The position numbers and the translations under genes were made by a program. The notes beneath the pieces are model-generated. The model was not told where the DNA came from, ran no database searches, and worked only from the letters and a program-made list of their open reading frames with translations. Positions 52,740-62,500 of a stretch of DNA of 64,000 nucleotides are shown one piece after another; the stretch's first letter is position 1; each line of letters begins with the position of its first letter. Source of the stretch: Lyngbya aestuarii BL J (GTDB lineage Bacteria; Cyanobacteriota; Cyanobacteriia; Cyanobacteriales; Microcoleaceae). The DNA lies in NCBI RefSeq assembly GCF_000478195.2, contig NZ_AUZM01000019.1, positions 33,363 to 97,362 of the forward strand, read 5' to 3'.

Positions 52740-53873
52740 ATGACGTTCTTACTAGCTGAAACAACTCAACTGAGGTTGGAAATCTCCCCAACCCTACAAC
52801 ATCAAGCCTGGCAGCAAAGTATGCCCTACTCAACTCCGAGTCGTCGCTGGAGTGCATATCTCAATCAACTCTGTCTCGAGACAGTGGTTCCTTGGTTACA
52901 GGAAGACTATGATTGCACAGTTCAATCTTCAACTCTACTCCCCAATATTGGAGAACGGGTTGAGGGTGCTGTGATTACCCTTGCTGATCAAACTCGACTG
53001 ATTTTAATTCCCAGCGAAACCATTGACACTGAAGAATTTCGAGTTCCTCAAGAATGGGTTGATGTTCCCAGTTTGATTGGAGATTATTACCTCGCCGTCC
53101 AAGTCAATCCCGATGAACAGTCGGTGAAGGTTTGGGGATACACTACCCATGCTCACCTGAAAACTGAGGGTGACTACAACTGGAGAGATCGCACTTACAG
53201 TTTAGATGGCTCCGAACTGATCGGCGATCTCAACGTTCTCTGGGTGGCCCGTCAACTCTGCCCGACTGAACAAACTCGCAGTGCAGTTGCCCCCCTATCG
53301 ACATTAACCCCGACTCAAGCCGAAAACTTAGTTCAACGCTTGAACCATCCCGATGTTTTGATGCCTCGACTGGCTGTTCCTTTTGAACTCTGGGGCGCTT
53401 TGATCGAATACAATCAAAGACAAGTCACCCATAACTTAGGCCGTTGGTTAGACAATCTCTTTGATAGCGGTTGGCAGTCGATAGAAGCCCTATTCCCAAC
53501 CTCCCAATCTCTGGCAAATAGCTTCCGTCGGACGGCAAATGCTCCAGAACGAGAAGTTCAACGCATTAAACAAATTACTTTAGGAAACGAAGATGCCTCA
53601 AATAACGTCGTCTTGTTCGTCGGATTGAGTACCGAAAGCGATGGCCGCGTCGGAGTGCGTGTACAGCTTCATCCTCAACCGAATCGTTCCTGTCTTCCCG
53701 TTGAAACCTGTTTAACATTACGCTCAGAATCGGGTGAAGTGTTGCGCTCTGTGATTGCCCGCACTCAAGATAACTATATTCAAATCCCTCGATTTAAGTG
53801 TATATCAGGATTTCGCTTTAGTGTCGAAATTACAAAAGAAGATACAACCATAACTGAATATTTCCAAGTTTAA
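52740..53873 (+). CDS. DUF1822-family protein
   Basis: A 377-residue protein I recognise as DUF1822. It starts with an alternating hydrophobic/polar domain (WSAYLNQLCLETVVPWLQEDY ... VEGAVITLADQTRLILIPSE). It continues with PSLIGDYYLAVQVNPDEQSVKVWGYTTH and ends in a beta-rich C-terminal domain (VETCLTLRSESGEVLRSVIARTQDNYIQIPRF). GGAG precedes the ATG. DUF1822 genes in cyanobacteria are commonly followed by a CHAT-CHASE2 gene and a DUF928 gene, exactly as here. The function is unknown; membership in a conserved three-gene module points to signal handling with the CHAT protein. Confidence 0.85.
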   Translation: MTFLLAETTQLRLEISPTLQHQAWQQSMPYSTPSRRWSAYLNQLCLETVVPWLQEDYDCTVQSSTLLPNIGERVEGAVITLADQTRLILIPSETIDTEEFRVPQEWVDVPSLIGDYYLAVQVNPDEQSVKVWGYTTHAHLKTEGDYNWRDRTYSLDGSELIGDLNVLWVARQLCPTEQTRSAVAPLSTLTPTQAENLVQRLNHPDVLMPRLAVPFELWGALIEYNQRQVTHNLGRWLDNLFDSGWQSIEALFPTSQSLANSFRRTANAPEREVQRIKQITLGNEDASNNVVLFVGLSTESDGRVGVRVQLHPQPNRSCLPVETCLTLRSESGEVLRSVIARTQDNYIQIPRFKCISGFRFSVEITKEDTTITEYFQV

Positions 53874-53964
53874 ATTTTCTTCACTTCGATCGCGAATCAG
53901 CCATCAGAAGAAAAATTTTAAGCGGAGCATCAATACAGAATTTGGAAATTGTTATCACTGTCTC

Positions 53965-56313
53965 ATGCCTAGTCTAACGTCCTCAATCACTCGCCCAAAA
54001 TCTGTCAAATCAGAAAGTCTTTCTGTTGTCTTAAATTTTGGAAACGGCAACACTCAACAAGGCTGTGACATGATTGTGGCTAATTTGTGGACTTCGGGAA
54101 ATCATCCCCCCATTCGATTAACGGGGAGTTTGCCTCCTGCTTTAGAATTAGCTGAACTCTATCAACGTTGGCGCACGCTCTACGAAGCTTTAAATCAGCG
54201 TTTAAGTTGGCGACGGGGAGTTGTAGATACACTGATTGAATTTGACGAGCAAGAAATCGCTCAAGTTTCTCAAGTTGAGTTTTCAGACTTATCAAGACAG
54301 TTAAAACGCTCTCTCAATCGTTGGTTAGATTCGGGATCGTTTGGCCGTATAGAACGGAAGTTACGCACCCAACTCTCGCCTCACGAAGAAATTCGCGTCA
54401 TTATTGAAACAGACGATCCCTTACTGCGGCGACTTCCTTGGCATCTGTGGAATTTTTTTGAAGACTACCCCACATCAGAAGTCGGTTTGAGCAGTACCTT
54501 AGAAGCTGAACGGATCGAACCGATGCACCGATCTCCGGGAGGGGCGGTGAGAATTTTAGCCATTTTGGGTAACTCTCACGGAATTAATATCGAACAGGAT
54601 CGCGCCTTGCTAGAACGCTTACCTGGCGCTAATACCGTTTTTTTGGTTGAACCGCAACGCAGTGAACTCAACCGCCTTCTCTGGGATGAACAAGGATGGG
54701 ATATTCTCTTTTTTGCTGGACATAGTTCGAGTCATACTAGCGGCGCGACGGGATATATTAATATCAATCAATATGAAGCGATTACGATCTTTGAGTTAAA
54801 ATTTGCTCTGCAAGCGGCGATCGCCCGAGGGTTACAACTCGCTGTTTTTAACTCCTGTGATGGTCTAGGACTGGCTAGACAACTGGCCGATGTCCAGATT
54901 CCTCAACTGGTGATTATGCGCGAACCCGTACCGGATCAAGTCGCACAAGCGTTTTTAAAACATTGGTTGAGTGCTTTTTCTAAAGGAACATCTTTTTATC
55001 AATCTGTTCGAGAAGCCCGAGAAAAATTACAGGATTTAGAGCCAGAATATCCCTGTGCTTGTTGGCTCCCTGTCATTTGTCAAAATCCGACTGTTATTCC
55101 TCCGACTTGGCAACAACTCCGAGGCTCTCAGCAGCCCTCAGCCCCTCATCTTATGGGTTTAGGGGTGATTGCAACTGTTTTAGTGATTGCTGCGCGATCG
55201 CTCGGTTTAATGCAAGGATGGGAACTGATTGCCTATGATCAGTTATTACGACTGCGGCCTGGAGAAAGCCTAGAAAATCGAGTATTAGTCGTAGAAGCGA
55301 CGGAAAAGGATATCCAAAAATACGGGGGTTTTCCTCTCCCTGATCAGACTTTAGTCAAACTGCTCAACAAACTCGAATCTTATCAACCCCGAGTCATGGG
55401 AATCGATATTTATCGAGATGTTCCCCGAGAACCCGGTCACATGGAGTTGACAAAGCAGTTGACTCAAAATCCTAACTTGATTGCGGTTTGTAGTGCGTCT
55501 CATGTCAACGATGCCAATAAACCGGGTGTGAGTCCTCCTCCGAATGTCCCCGAACATCGGCTCGGATTTACGGATGTTGTCGTAGATTCTGATGATATTC
55601 TGCGTCGCCACTTATTATTTATGACGCCCGAGAGTAATTCTCCTTGTCAAACCGAATTTTCTTTGAGTTTTCAACTCGCCCAACATTTCCTCATGCAAGA
55701 GGGAATTACACCCAAATTAAGAGATGACGAATCGGTTCAACTCGGTGAAGTGGTCTTAAAACCGCTTGGCGAACGTGCCGGGGGCTATCAAAATTTCAAC
55801 CATCAGGGATTTCAACTTCTACTCAACTATCGCACACAAAACAGTCAACCTCAACGAGTCACCTTTTCTCAAGTTCTAGAAGGTGAAATTGATCCCGACT
55901 GGATCAAAGATCGTTTGGTTTTAATTGGTATTAGTGCGCCGATCTCTACTGACTACTTTTCTACACCTTATAGTCTTCATGCGACTGAGTATCAAAAAAT
56001 GCCAGGAGTGCTACTACAAGCTCAAATGATTAGTCAAATTCTCAGTAGCGTATTGGACGGACGCCCACTGATTTGGGTTTGGAATCAATGGGGGGATTGG
56101 GTTTGGATTGGAAGTTGGTCTATAGTAGGAGGTATTATTGCTTGGAACTGCCGTCGATTCGACCATTGCGGAGCGACAGTTACAGTTGCTGTTTTGATGT
56201 TATCCGGTGTCTGTTACATCTTTTTCCTATGGGGAGGATGGATTCCATTAGTACCGTCTAGTTTAACTTTGGTGATCACTGCTATTTGTCCATTTTTGTT
56301 GAGAAATCAGTAA
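53965..56313 (+). CDS. CHAT-CHASE2 membrane protein (caspase-like protease plus extracytoplasmic sensor)
   Basis: 782 residues. The CHAT protease domain (residues 150-370) has His253 in ILFFAGHSSSH and Cys298 in LAVFNSCDGLG, a complete His-Cys dyad. Transmembrane helix 1 lies at about 397-420 (LMGLGVIATVLVIAARSLGL). The CHASE2 sensor (about 425-695) includes RVLVVEATEKDIQKYGGFPLPD and VMGIDIYRDVPREPGH. Three C-terminal helices follow (WVWIGSWSIVGGIIAW, ATVTVAVLMLSGVCYIFFLW, LVPSSLTLVITAICPFLL). CHASE2 faces the periplasm; the protease is cytoplasmic. An outside signal may gate proteolysis. It is the middle gene of the DUF1822-CHAT/CHASE2-DUF928 trio. Confidence 0.9.
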   Translation: MPSLTSSITRPKSVKSESLSVVLNFGNGNTQQGCDMIVANLWTSGNHPPIRLTGSLPPALELAELYQRWRTLYEALNQRLSWRRGVVDTLIEFDEQEIAQVSQVEFSDLSRQLKRSLNRWLDSGSFGRIERKLRTQLSPHEEIRVIIETDDPLLRRLPWHLWNFFEDYPTSEVGLSSTLEAERIEPMHRSPGGAVRILAILGNSHGINIEQDRALLERLPGANTVFLVEPQRSELNRLLWDEQGWDILFFAGHSSSHTSGATGYININQYEAITIFELKFALQAAIARGLQLAVFNSCDGLGLARQLADVQIPQLVIMREPVPDQVAQAFLKHWLSAFSKGTSFYQSVREAREKLQDLEPEYPCACWLPVICQNPTVIPPTWQQLRGSQQPSAPHLMGLGVIATVLVIAARSLGLMQGWELIAYDQLLRLRPGESLENRVLVVEATEKDIQKYGGFPLPDQTLVKLLNKLESYQPRVMGIDIYRDVPREPGHMELTKQLTQNPNLIAVCSASHVNDANKPGVSPPPNVPEHRLGFTDVVVDSDDILRRHLLFMTPESNSPCQTEFSLSFQLAQHFLMQEGITPKLRDDESVQLGEVVLKPLGERAGGYQNFNHQGFQLLLNYRTQNSQPQRVTFSQVLEGEIDPDWIKDRLVLIGISAPISTDYFSTPYSLHATEYQKMPGVLLQAQMISQILSSVLDGRPLIWVWNQWGDWVWIGSWSIVGGIIAWNCRRFDHCGATVTVAVLMLSGVCYIFFLWGGWIPLVPSSLTLVITAICPFLLRNQ

Positions 56314-56498
56314 AATAAAGCAGTTGAGAAAGCCTTAAGAAAGCGAGCGATTATTTGTGCATCAAATCGTACTGAATGGATCAAAGTAAACGCAACTCAA
56401 CTCAAAGTTTTCAACTGACTTCCTTGAATTCCAACTCAACTGGATTGAGGAAATATTAACAAAGCATTTTACGAGTCAACCAGGGAGTATAAATAGTC

Positions 56499-57404
56499 AT
56501 GCCGTCGTTAAACCGATCCTGTCAGTCCATTCAACTCATTGGACTGTTCATTTTAGCCGGAATTGAGTGGGCTAACCCTCAGTTAGCACTGTCTCATCCC
56601 AGCCAAACCAATGTCAGTGAACCCTCTACTCAAGAAAACGTTCGGGGGTTAGAGGCCGAAGATGAGAATCCTAACTCACTGATTGTACAAACTTTTGAGT
56701 TTCAGCCTCCTGACCGGGGTGCGCCAGGAAACCGATCCGATGCCGGGAGTCGAGGTGGAGACTGTTCTCAGTTGAAAAAACCGATGACAGCTTTGATCCC
56801 GACAACCAACTGGGGTGAAACCATAGCGGCTCATCCGACGTTTTGGTTGTATCTTCCCAGTCAAGCGGCGGCGATAGAGTTTATTCTTAAAGACGAAGCA
56901 GGTCAGAAAGAGTTGTATAAGGTTGATTTTCCAGTTACACAAGGGCCTGGTATTGTTAGTTTCCGTCTACCGGATACCGCTCCTCCCCTCCAAGAAGGCA
57001 AAGCTTATCGCTGGATGTTTAACTTTACTTGTGCATCTGAGTCGAACGGTAACTCGACTAACGTTGATGTCCAAAACCCAAGTGTCAGCGGAATTGTGGC
57101 TCGTATTACCCCGTCAGCCCAACTCACCCAACAGCTAGAAAAAGCTTCTCTGAGTGACAAAATCGTTCTTTATGCCCAAAATGGTCTTTGGTATGAAATG
57201 CTGACTCAACTGGCTGAACTGCGTCGCACTCAACCTGACAATCGAGACGTGACTGCTCAATGGATTAGTCTATTAGAACATGAAGCCGTTCGCTTGAATA
57301 ATATCACCCAAGAACCGATATTAACTTGCTGTCAGGTTGATCAAGTCAATTCCCTCTATTTTCCGGTTAAACAAACGGGATCAAAAGGGGAAATGGGGAG
57401 GTAA
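56499..57404 (+). CDS. DUF928-family exported protein
   Basis: A 301-residue protein with a signal peptide (IQLIGLFILAGIEWANPQLALS). The DUF928 start motif FEFQPPDRGAPGNRSDAGSRGGDC follows, then a beta-sandwich (FWLYLPSQAAAIEFILKDEAG ... GIVSFRLPDTAPPLQEGKAYRWMFNFTCASE). A helical tail comes next (DKIVLYAQNGLWYEMLTQLAELRR). The last codons (GEMGR and the stop) fall inside a GGGGAGG-type octamer microsatellite, so the true C-terminus may have been altered by repeat growth. It is the third gene of the trio with DUF1822 and CHAT-CHASE2 and is probably periplasmic. The function is unknown. Confidence 0.88.
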   Translation: MPSLNRSCQSIQLIGLFILAGIEWANPQLALSHPSQTNVSEPSTQENVRGLEAEDENPNSLIVQTFEFQPPDRGAPGNRSDAGSRGGDCSQLKKPMTALIPTTNWGETIAAHPTFWLYLPSQAAAIEFILKDEAGQKELYKVDFPVTQGPGIVSFRLPDTAPPLQEGKAYRWMFNFTCASESNGNSTNVDVQNPSVSGIVARITPSAQLTQQLEKASLSDKIVLYAQNGLWYEMLTQLAELRRTQPDNRDVTAQWISLLEHEAVRLNNITQEPILTCCQVDQVNSLYFPVKQTGSKGEMGR

Positions 57405-57487
57405 GGAGGTGGGGAAGTAGGGAAGTAGGGAGGTGGGGAGGTGGGGAGGTAGGGAGGTGGGGAAGTAGGGAGGTGGGGAAGTGGGGA
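57392..57487. repeat. Octamer microsatellite, 12 units of RGTRGGGA type
   Basis: Units such as GGTGGGGA and AGTAGGGA repeat every 8 bp from 57392 to 57487. The DUF928 stop codon (57402-57404) lies within the array. The G-runs could form quadruplex structures on the plus strand. The following bases to 57620 hold further low-complexity sequence and small palindromes (AGCGCTACGCGCT at about 57605). Confidence 0.9.
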
Positions 57488-57622
57488 GGATTTTTATTAA
57501 TAAAAAGCTATTTTTCATGTTTAAAAAAACCCTCACACCACCCCCCCGGAAACCGCCGGGCCGCAAGGCAAGCGCTGTTCCCTGATCCGGTGTTCCCTGT
57601 TCCCTAGCGCTACGCGCTATAT

Positions 57623-58588
57623 TTATTTTGAAAGCCAGGGACGACTCACTTGTTCAAGTTGGTCGAGTTCGGCTTGGCTCATTTCCCACCCTAAAGCCCC
57701 GGCATCATCTTTAACTTGAGCGGCGTTTTTAGCCCCGGCGATCGCAATCACTCCGGTTTGAGCATTAATCCAATTTAACGCCACTTGAGCGGGTGTACGT
57801 TGATATTTGGTGGCAATTTGACGCACCACAGACATGACTGGTTCTACTTGTTGGAGTCCGGCTGGTGAAAAGCGAGCATCTATCCGCCGCCCACCGACAG
57901 GCGGGTTACTGGGGGGATATTTCCCGGTCAGGAGTCCTTGGGCTAACGGACTATAAGCGAGTAAAGTCACACCCAACTGACGCGCCTTCGCTAAAATTCC
58001 TTTTTGTTCGATTTTGCGGTTGAGCAAGGAATATTTTACTTGATTTGTGGCTAACGGTATCCCCCGTCGTGCTAAAACATCATAGGCGAGTTCCATTTCC
58101 GAGGCTGAATAGTTACTCACCCCAACCGCTAAAATTCGGCCTTGTTGGACTTCATCAGCGAGGGCATTCATTAACGTTTCCTGGGTCATAAAAAAGGTAA
58201 ACGGCCAATGAACTTGGTACAACGCCACTTGAGGCACCTGTAAGCGTTTCAGGCTTGCTGTGACCGCATCAGCCACCGCATTTCCCCAAATTCGCCAGGG
58301 TAACGGGCCATACTTGGTTGCCATGATCACTGGCTCGTCGGTTTTTTGCATGAACTTTCCGAGTAACGCCTCAGATAAGCCCTGTCCATAGACTTCTGCG
58401 GTATCAAAAAAATTGATCCCCAATTCTAAAGCGGTATTAAATGCAGCTTCAACTTCTGCTTCACCGAAGCTTTTACCATAGTCCCAGAAGAAGTTATCAC
58501 CCCAAGACCAGGTGCCAATACACAGTGAGGGAACGATGATTCCCGTTTTTCCGAGTGTGGTCGTGGTTGTCGTGGATGTCACAGTCAA
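57623..58588 (-). CDS. Aldo/keto reductase
   Basis: A 321-residue TIM-barrel reductase. The tetrad can be read as Asp in NFFDTAEVYG, Tyr in the same segment, Lys in IMATKYGPLPW and His in YQVHWPF. The NADP-binding end is GVIAIAGAKNAAQVKDDAGALGWEMSQAELDQLEQ. GVSNYSASEMELAYDVL and AYSPLAQGLLTGKY are typical of the AKR11/12-like group. It reduces aldehydes or ketones with NADPH; the natural substrate is not readable. A long divergent, AT-rich intergenic region (58589-59373) separates it from the NACHT gene. Confidence 0.92.
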   Translation of the reverse strand: MTVTSTTTTTTLGKTGIIVPSLCIGTWSWGDNFFWDYGKSFGEAEVEAAFNTALELGINFFDTAEVYGQGLSEALLGKFMQKTDEPVIMATKYGPLPWRIWGNAVADAVTASLKRLQVPQVALYQVHWPFTFFMTQETLMNALADEVQQGRILAVGVSNYSASEMELAYDVLARRGIPLATNQVKYSLLNRKIEQKGILAKARQLGVTLLAYSPLAQGLLTGKYPPSNPPVGGRRIDARFSPAGLQQVEPVMSVVRQIATKYQRTPAQVALNWINAQTGVIAIAGAKNAAQVKDDAGALGWEMSQAELDQLEQVSRPWLSK

Positions 58589-59373
58589 ATACTCCTGGCA
58601 CGGTTCATTTCTTTAATATTGTGCCGTGATCCCCAGAAAAAATCCTTGTTTGCTGTGAACTGATAGTTATAACTTATGATTAATAAAATCAAACAAAATA
58701 GATTATTTGGCGGAATGTACTTGACAAATAATGCCTAATATCCATATTCACCTCAACTTCATCAAAGATGACTTGTATAATTTAGAGAGAATAAACGAAT
58801 CAAATATCTTAAAATATAGAATCCTCCATTTTTTAAAAAAGCTGTTCACAAGATTTTTAATTTTTTGTTGATTGAAATTCAAAGTTTAAAGAAGTCTAAT
58901 TTGTTTGATTTTATGTTTGATTTGTTTGATTTATTTACAGTTTTAACAAAAATCAACAATTCTTGATAATTAGCTATTCAAATTTTTCTAAAAATGTTAA
59001 AATCTATCTCTAGAAGGATGTATAGGATATTTAAGAACTTAACCAGTTGGGTAAACTCATCAATTTAAGTTGATTAATTTTTACCTCCAACCTAAAATTT
59101 ATACTGTATTTGTATATCTTCCACAAAGTGAAACAAAGATCATCCAGGATTGGGTATAAAATTAGTGAAAACCTCAATCATTTTCCCCAGAGTACAACGT
59201 AAGAATCTCAGGATGATTAAAATGTGTCAATCAACCATTATAACATATACTTAGCAATCCCAAGATACCAAGAATCTATTAATAATCTAAAAGTGACAAA
59301 TATACTTATCATCCAAAAAAGCTTGTAATGTATAGTTCCTAGCTTTTGTTGGGCATATATTAGGAGTAATTTT
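58589..59373. other. AT-rich divergent intergenic region without a supported gene
   Basis: 785 bases, markedly AT-rich. A short direct repeat (TTTGTTTGATTT, about 58897-58932) is visible. No gene, terminator or known RNA was recognised. The low GC compared with neighbours could mark the edge of transferred DNA carrying the NACHT gene. Confidence 0.45.
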
Positions 59374-61695
59374 ATGTCAAAGCGATCCCTGAAAACCTCC
59401 GTTGAGGGAGCAAAAAGGGCAAAAAAGGCATTTTTATCCAAAGGCTGGACTCAAGAACAATTAGCCGCAGAAGTAAATCTAAAAACTCGTCAACCCATTT
59501 GGAGATTTTTTACAAACCGCCCGATAGAACGTCATACTTTTTTAGAGATTTGTAATTTACTGAATCTAGAATGGCGAGAAATAGCGCAAGATCCTCCGGC
59601 TGACATCTTAGATAGATCTTCATATCTTCAACAAACCTCAGAAAACCTTGATATTAATGTTATCGTTCAGCAGGTGCGATCAAAACGCTACGAAAAAATT
59701 GAAGATCGATGTGGTAGTTTAACATTGTTAGAAATGAACCATCCGATCGCGCTTGATGACATTTATATTGATGTGGATATCTTAGAAGCCGTCAATAACA
59801 AATACTGGATGGATATCAATGAATTCAATCCTAGCCTCGAAAATCCGACATCAAAGGAACTTGAACGCTTAAGTTTGGGTGATGTCACCAAGAATAAGAT
59901 CTCCGGAATCCAAGCCCTGCAAACCTACTCTAAACTAAGAGTATTAGGCATACCCGGATCAGGTAAAACCACCTTTTTACAACATCTGGCAATTCAATGC
60001 AATCGAGGTCGAATTTTCAATAATCGAGTTCCGATTTTTATCAACTTGATAGATTTTGCTGATGAATGTGAAGAAACCGGAAAGATCAGTCTCTTAAACT
60101 ACATTAATACAGAGTTTAACACCTCAGATCTCAACAGCACACCACTATTATTAACATTGCTACAGACAGGTCGGATGTTAATCTTACTAGATGGATTTGA
60201 CCAAATTGTATTAAAAAATGATCTAGCTATGATCAAAGAGATCCGTCGTTTTTCCGATAAATATCAAAATAACTTATTTGTGGTTAGTTGTCGAACAGCA
60301 GCCCAAGAAGTCAAGCTCAGAGGCTTCACTGATGTTGAAATTGCTCCGTTTAGCGAAGAAAAAATTGCTCACTTTGCCCAGAAGTGGTTTATCGGATTTA
60401 CGAAGACTGATATTGATGATGCCTTAATCCAAACATCTCAATTTATCAAACAGATTGATAAACCCGAACACCTACATTTACGTCAACTGATTGTTAGACC
60501 TTTGTTTTTACATCTGGCTTGCTGGATATTTAGCTATGATCAAAAATTTCCTCTCCAAAAAAGTGTACTGTATAAACAGTGTCTAGACTTACTGATCGGC
60601 CGGTGGGATCAAGAGAAAAATGTGAGTGGAGATGAAGCTTATCAGAAGTTATCACTCTCTCAAAAGCTAAAGTTATTTAGTCATTTTGCGGCTGATATGT
60701 TCCAAGAAGGAAAATTCATCTTTAAAAAAAGTTTGATCTTGCAATATATCGCTGAGGAACTGTTTGATTTATCTCAAGATTCGATTAATACCGAGGAACT
60801 TCTGCTCAATAGTGAAGCAATACTCAAGGCAATTGAACTCCAGCATGGAATCATAGTAGAACGTTCACCGGGTCTTTTTTCTTTCTCCTTCTTAGCATTT
60901 CAAGAATATTTTACCGCCCGAAAAATTGTAGCTGACTATAATTTACGACAACGAGATCAACACTTACAGGATTTGGTTCAGTACATCAGTGAACCTCAAT
61001 ATCGAGAAATCTTTTTGTTAACCGCCTCTATGTTACGGAGTTCAGATAATTTTATGGTGTTAATCAAGCAAAAAATTGATAGCATCCTTGCTGAAGATTC
61101 GTTTCTGCAAGAGTATTTAACTTGGGTGAGCAAAAAGTCTGTTAAGGTTGCTAATTCACCGCCTTTAGAGGCAACTCGGGCGTTTTACTTTGCGTTTAGT
61201 AAATCTCCTCACCTTGCCCCTGATTTTACCCTAGCTTGTACCTTAGATCAGGGAATTTTATTAGATGGGTTATTGAGTGATTTAATCAAAAAGAGTTCTC
61301 ATAATGATGAGATTGATATTCAGATTTTTCGCGAAGCTTTAGATAATGTTTTAATTGTTGTGGCTGATTCAGAGTTTAAGTCTGTTTTGCAAAAACTCAA
61401 ACAGCAACTCGTTGATTTATCCTCAAATCAAACAAACTCTCCAAACGAATTTCAAGTAAATTATACAAATTGGATAGAGCAACTGCGAAAAAAGATTGTG
61501 CAGTATAGAAATATTCAGCACAATTGGAACTTTAGTCCTGAACAACAGGAGACTTTACACCGTTATTACCAAGCTCATCGATTGTTGCTCGACTGTCTCA
61601 ATAGTGTCTCAAATGTAACTGAGGCTGTACGCCAGGAAATCAAAGCATCTTTGCTATTATCTATCGATGAACTTGAACAGAGGGAGTGGTCGTAG
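59374..61695 (+). CDS. NACHT-type STAND NTPase with N-terminal helix-turn-helix domain
   Basis: 773 residues. The N-terminal HTH-like domain (about 1-70: AFLSKGWTQEQLAAEVNLKTRQPIWRFFTNRP) is of the kind joined to cyanobacterial NACHT proteins. The NACHT domain has Walker A GIPGSGKT at 192-199, Walker B MLILLDGFDQI and sensor VVSCRTAAQEVK. The winged-helix/helical part includes FSFLAFQEYFTARKIV. The C-terminus is a helical domain of about 200 residues, not WD40 or TPR. Bacterial NACHT proteins include antiphage defence factors that trigger cell death. No fused nuclease or TIR effector is visible, so the N-terminal domain or an unknown partner must act. TTAGGAGT precedes the ATG. Confidence 0.88.
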   Translation: MSKRSLKTSVEGAKRAKKAFLSKGWTQEQLAAEVNLKTRQPIWRFFTNRPIERHTFLEICNLLNLEWREIAQDPPADILDRSSYLQQTSENLDINVIVQQVRSKRYEKIEDRCGSLTLLEMNHPIALDDIYIDVDILEAVNNKYWMDINEFNPSLENPTSKELERLSLGDVTKNKISGIQALQTYSKLRVLGIPGSGKTTFLQHLAIQCNRGRIFNNRVPIFINLIDFADECEETGKISLLNYINTEFNTSDLNSTPLLLTLLQTGRMLILLDGFDQIVLKNDLAMIKEIRRFSDKYQNNLFVVSCRTAAQEVKLRGFTDVEIAPFSEEKIAHFAQKWFIGFTKTDIDDALIQTSQFIKQIDKPEHLHLRQLIVRPLFLHLACWIFSYDQKFPLQKSVLYKQCLDLLIGRWDQEKNVSGDEAYQKLSLSQKLKLFSHFAADMFQEGKFIFKKSLILQYIAEELFDLSQDSINTEELLLNSEAILKAIELQHGIIVERSPGLFSFSFLAFQEYFTARKIVADYNLRQRDQHLQDLVQYISEPQYREIFLLTASMLRSSDNFMVLIKQKIDSILAEDSFLQEYLTWVSKKSVKVANSPPLEATRAFYFAFSKSPHLAPDFTLACTLDQGILLDGLLSDLIKKSSHNDEIDIQIFREALDNVLIVVADSEFKSVLQKLKQQLVDLSSNQTNSPNEFQVNYTNWIEQLRKKIVQYRNIQHNWNFSPEQQETLHRYYQAHRLLLDCLNSVSNVTEAVRQEIKASLLLSIDELEQREWS

Positions 61696-61901
61696 AGCTT
61701 AATTTAGATAACTTTGAAGGGATAAAGTTACTGATAAGTTTGTAAAATTTCCTAACAAATAATACAAATTTGACAAGTCATACGATAATTATTTTGGGGA
61801 TATACTTCATCTTAGACAGGGGTGTATTAGAGTGATTATTAGATAGAAAACTCGGCAAACCATCATTACACACTCTTACAAGATAAGGAGACCCCAAAAC
61901 T

Positions 61902-62390
61902 ATGACTACTTTTGAACACCCTCAGACAATGGCTCAGAAAATCCAGTATTATGCTGAAAAACTGCTCGGAACTTTTCTGGATGAAAAGATCGAAACTAAA
62001 CAGCCAGAAAAAAAGGCTCTAGTGTTTGATCAATCTTTAGAAGATCAATCTTTAGAAGAACAACTAGAGTCTGAAAAAGATCAGTTTACCGAGGAGGCTG
62101 AAGAAATTTTTACCTCATATTTAGAGAAGATTGGATTAGCCTGTTGGATAGAGATTGTGACTGAATCTCCAAAATGTATTTACTACTTTGGGCCGTTTGC
62201 CAGTGGGATTGAGGCTCAACGTTCTCTTGAAGGTTATTTGGAAGATTTGCAGGAGGAAAAGACTATAATTGTTGAGACCAATATTAAACGCGGCATCCCA
62301 AAAAACCTGACAATTTTACCTGAAGAAATGCAGAATTATTATCACAATTCAGAGTTTTCTACCTTTATTCCATCTTATCTCAGTCCTTAA
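61902..62390 (+). CDS. DUF1816-domain protein
   Basis: A 162-residue protein. The C-terminal half is the cyanobacterial DUF1816 domain (CWIEIVTESPKCIYYFGPFASGIEAQRSLEGYLEDLQEE and IKRGIPKNLTILPEE). The N-terminal half is a charged helical extension with a small tandem duplication (DQSLEDQSLEEQLE). AAGGAGAC lies in front of the ATG. DUF1816 proteins are widespread in cyanobacteria; some lie near phycobilisome genes, and their role is not settled. It is 206 bp after the NACHT gene on the same strand, probably separate from it. Confidence 0.82.
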   Translation: MTTFEHPQTMAQKIQYYAEKLLGTFLDEKIETKQPEKKALVFDQSLEDQSLEEQLESEKDQFTEEAEEIFTSYLEKIGLACWIEIVTESPKCIYYFGPFASGIEAQRSLEGYLEDLQEEKTIIVETNIKRGIPKNLTILPEEMQNYYHNSEFSTFIPSYLSP

Positions 62391-62500
62391 CTTCTGATGG
62401 GAAGCAGAGGAGAGAGAAAAAAACTTCTGCCTTTCGACTTCTAACTTCTGACCTCACAACTTAAGATGAGTATTATCTATCAAAGTGGAGTAGTGTTGGT

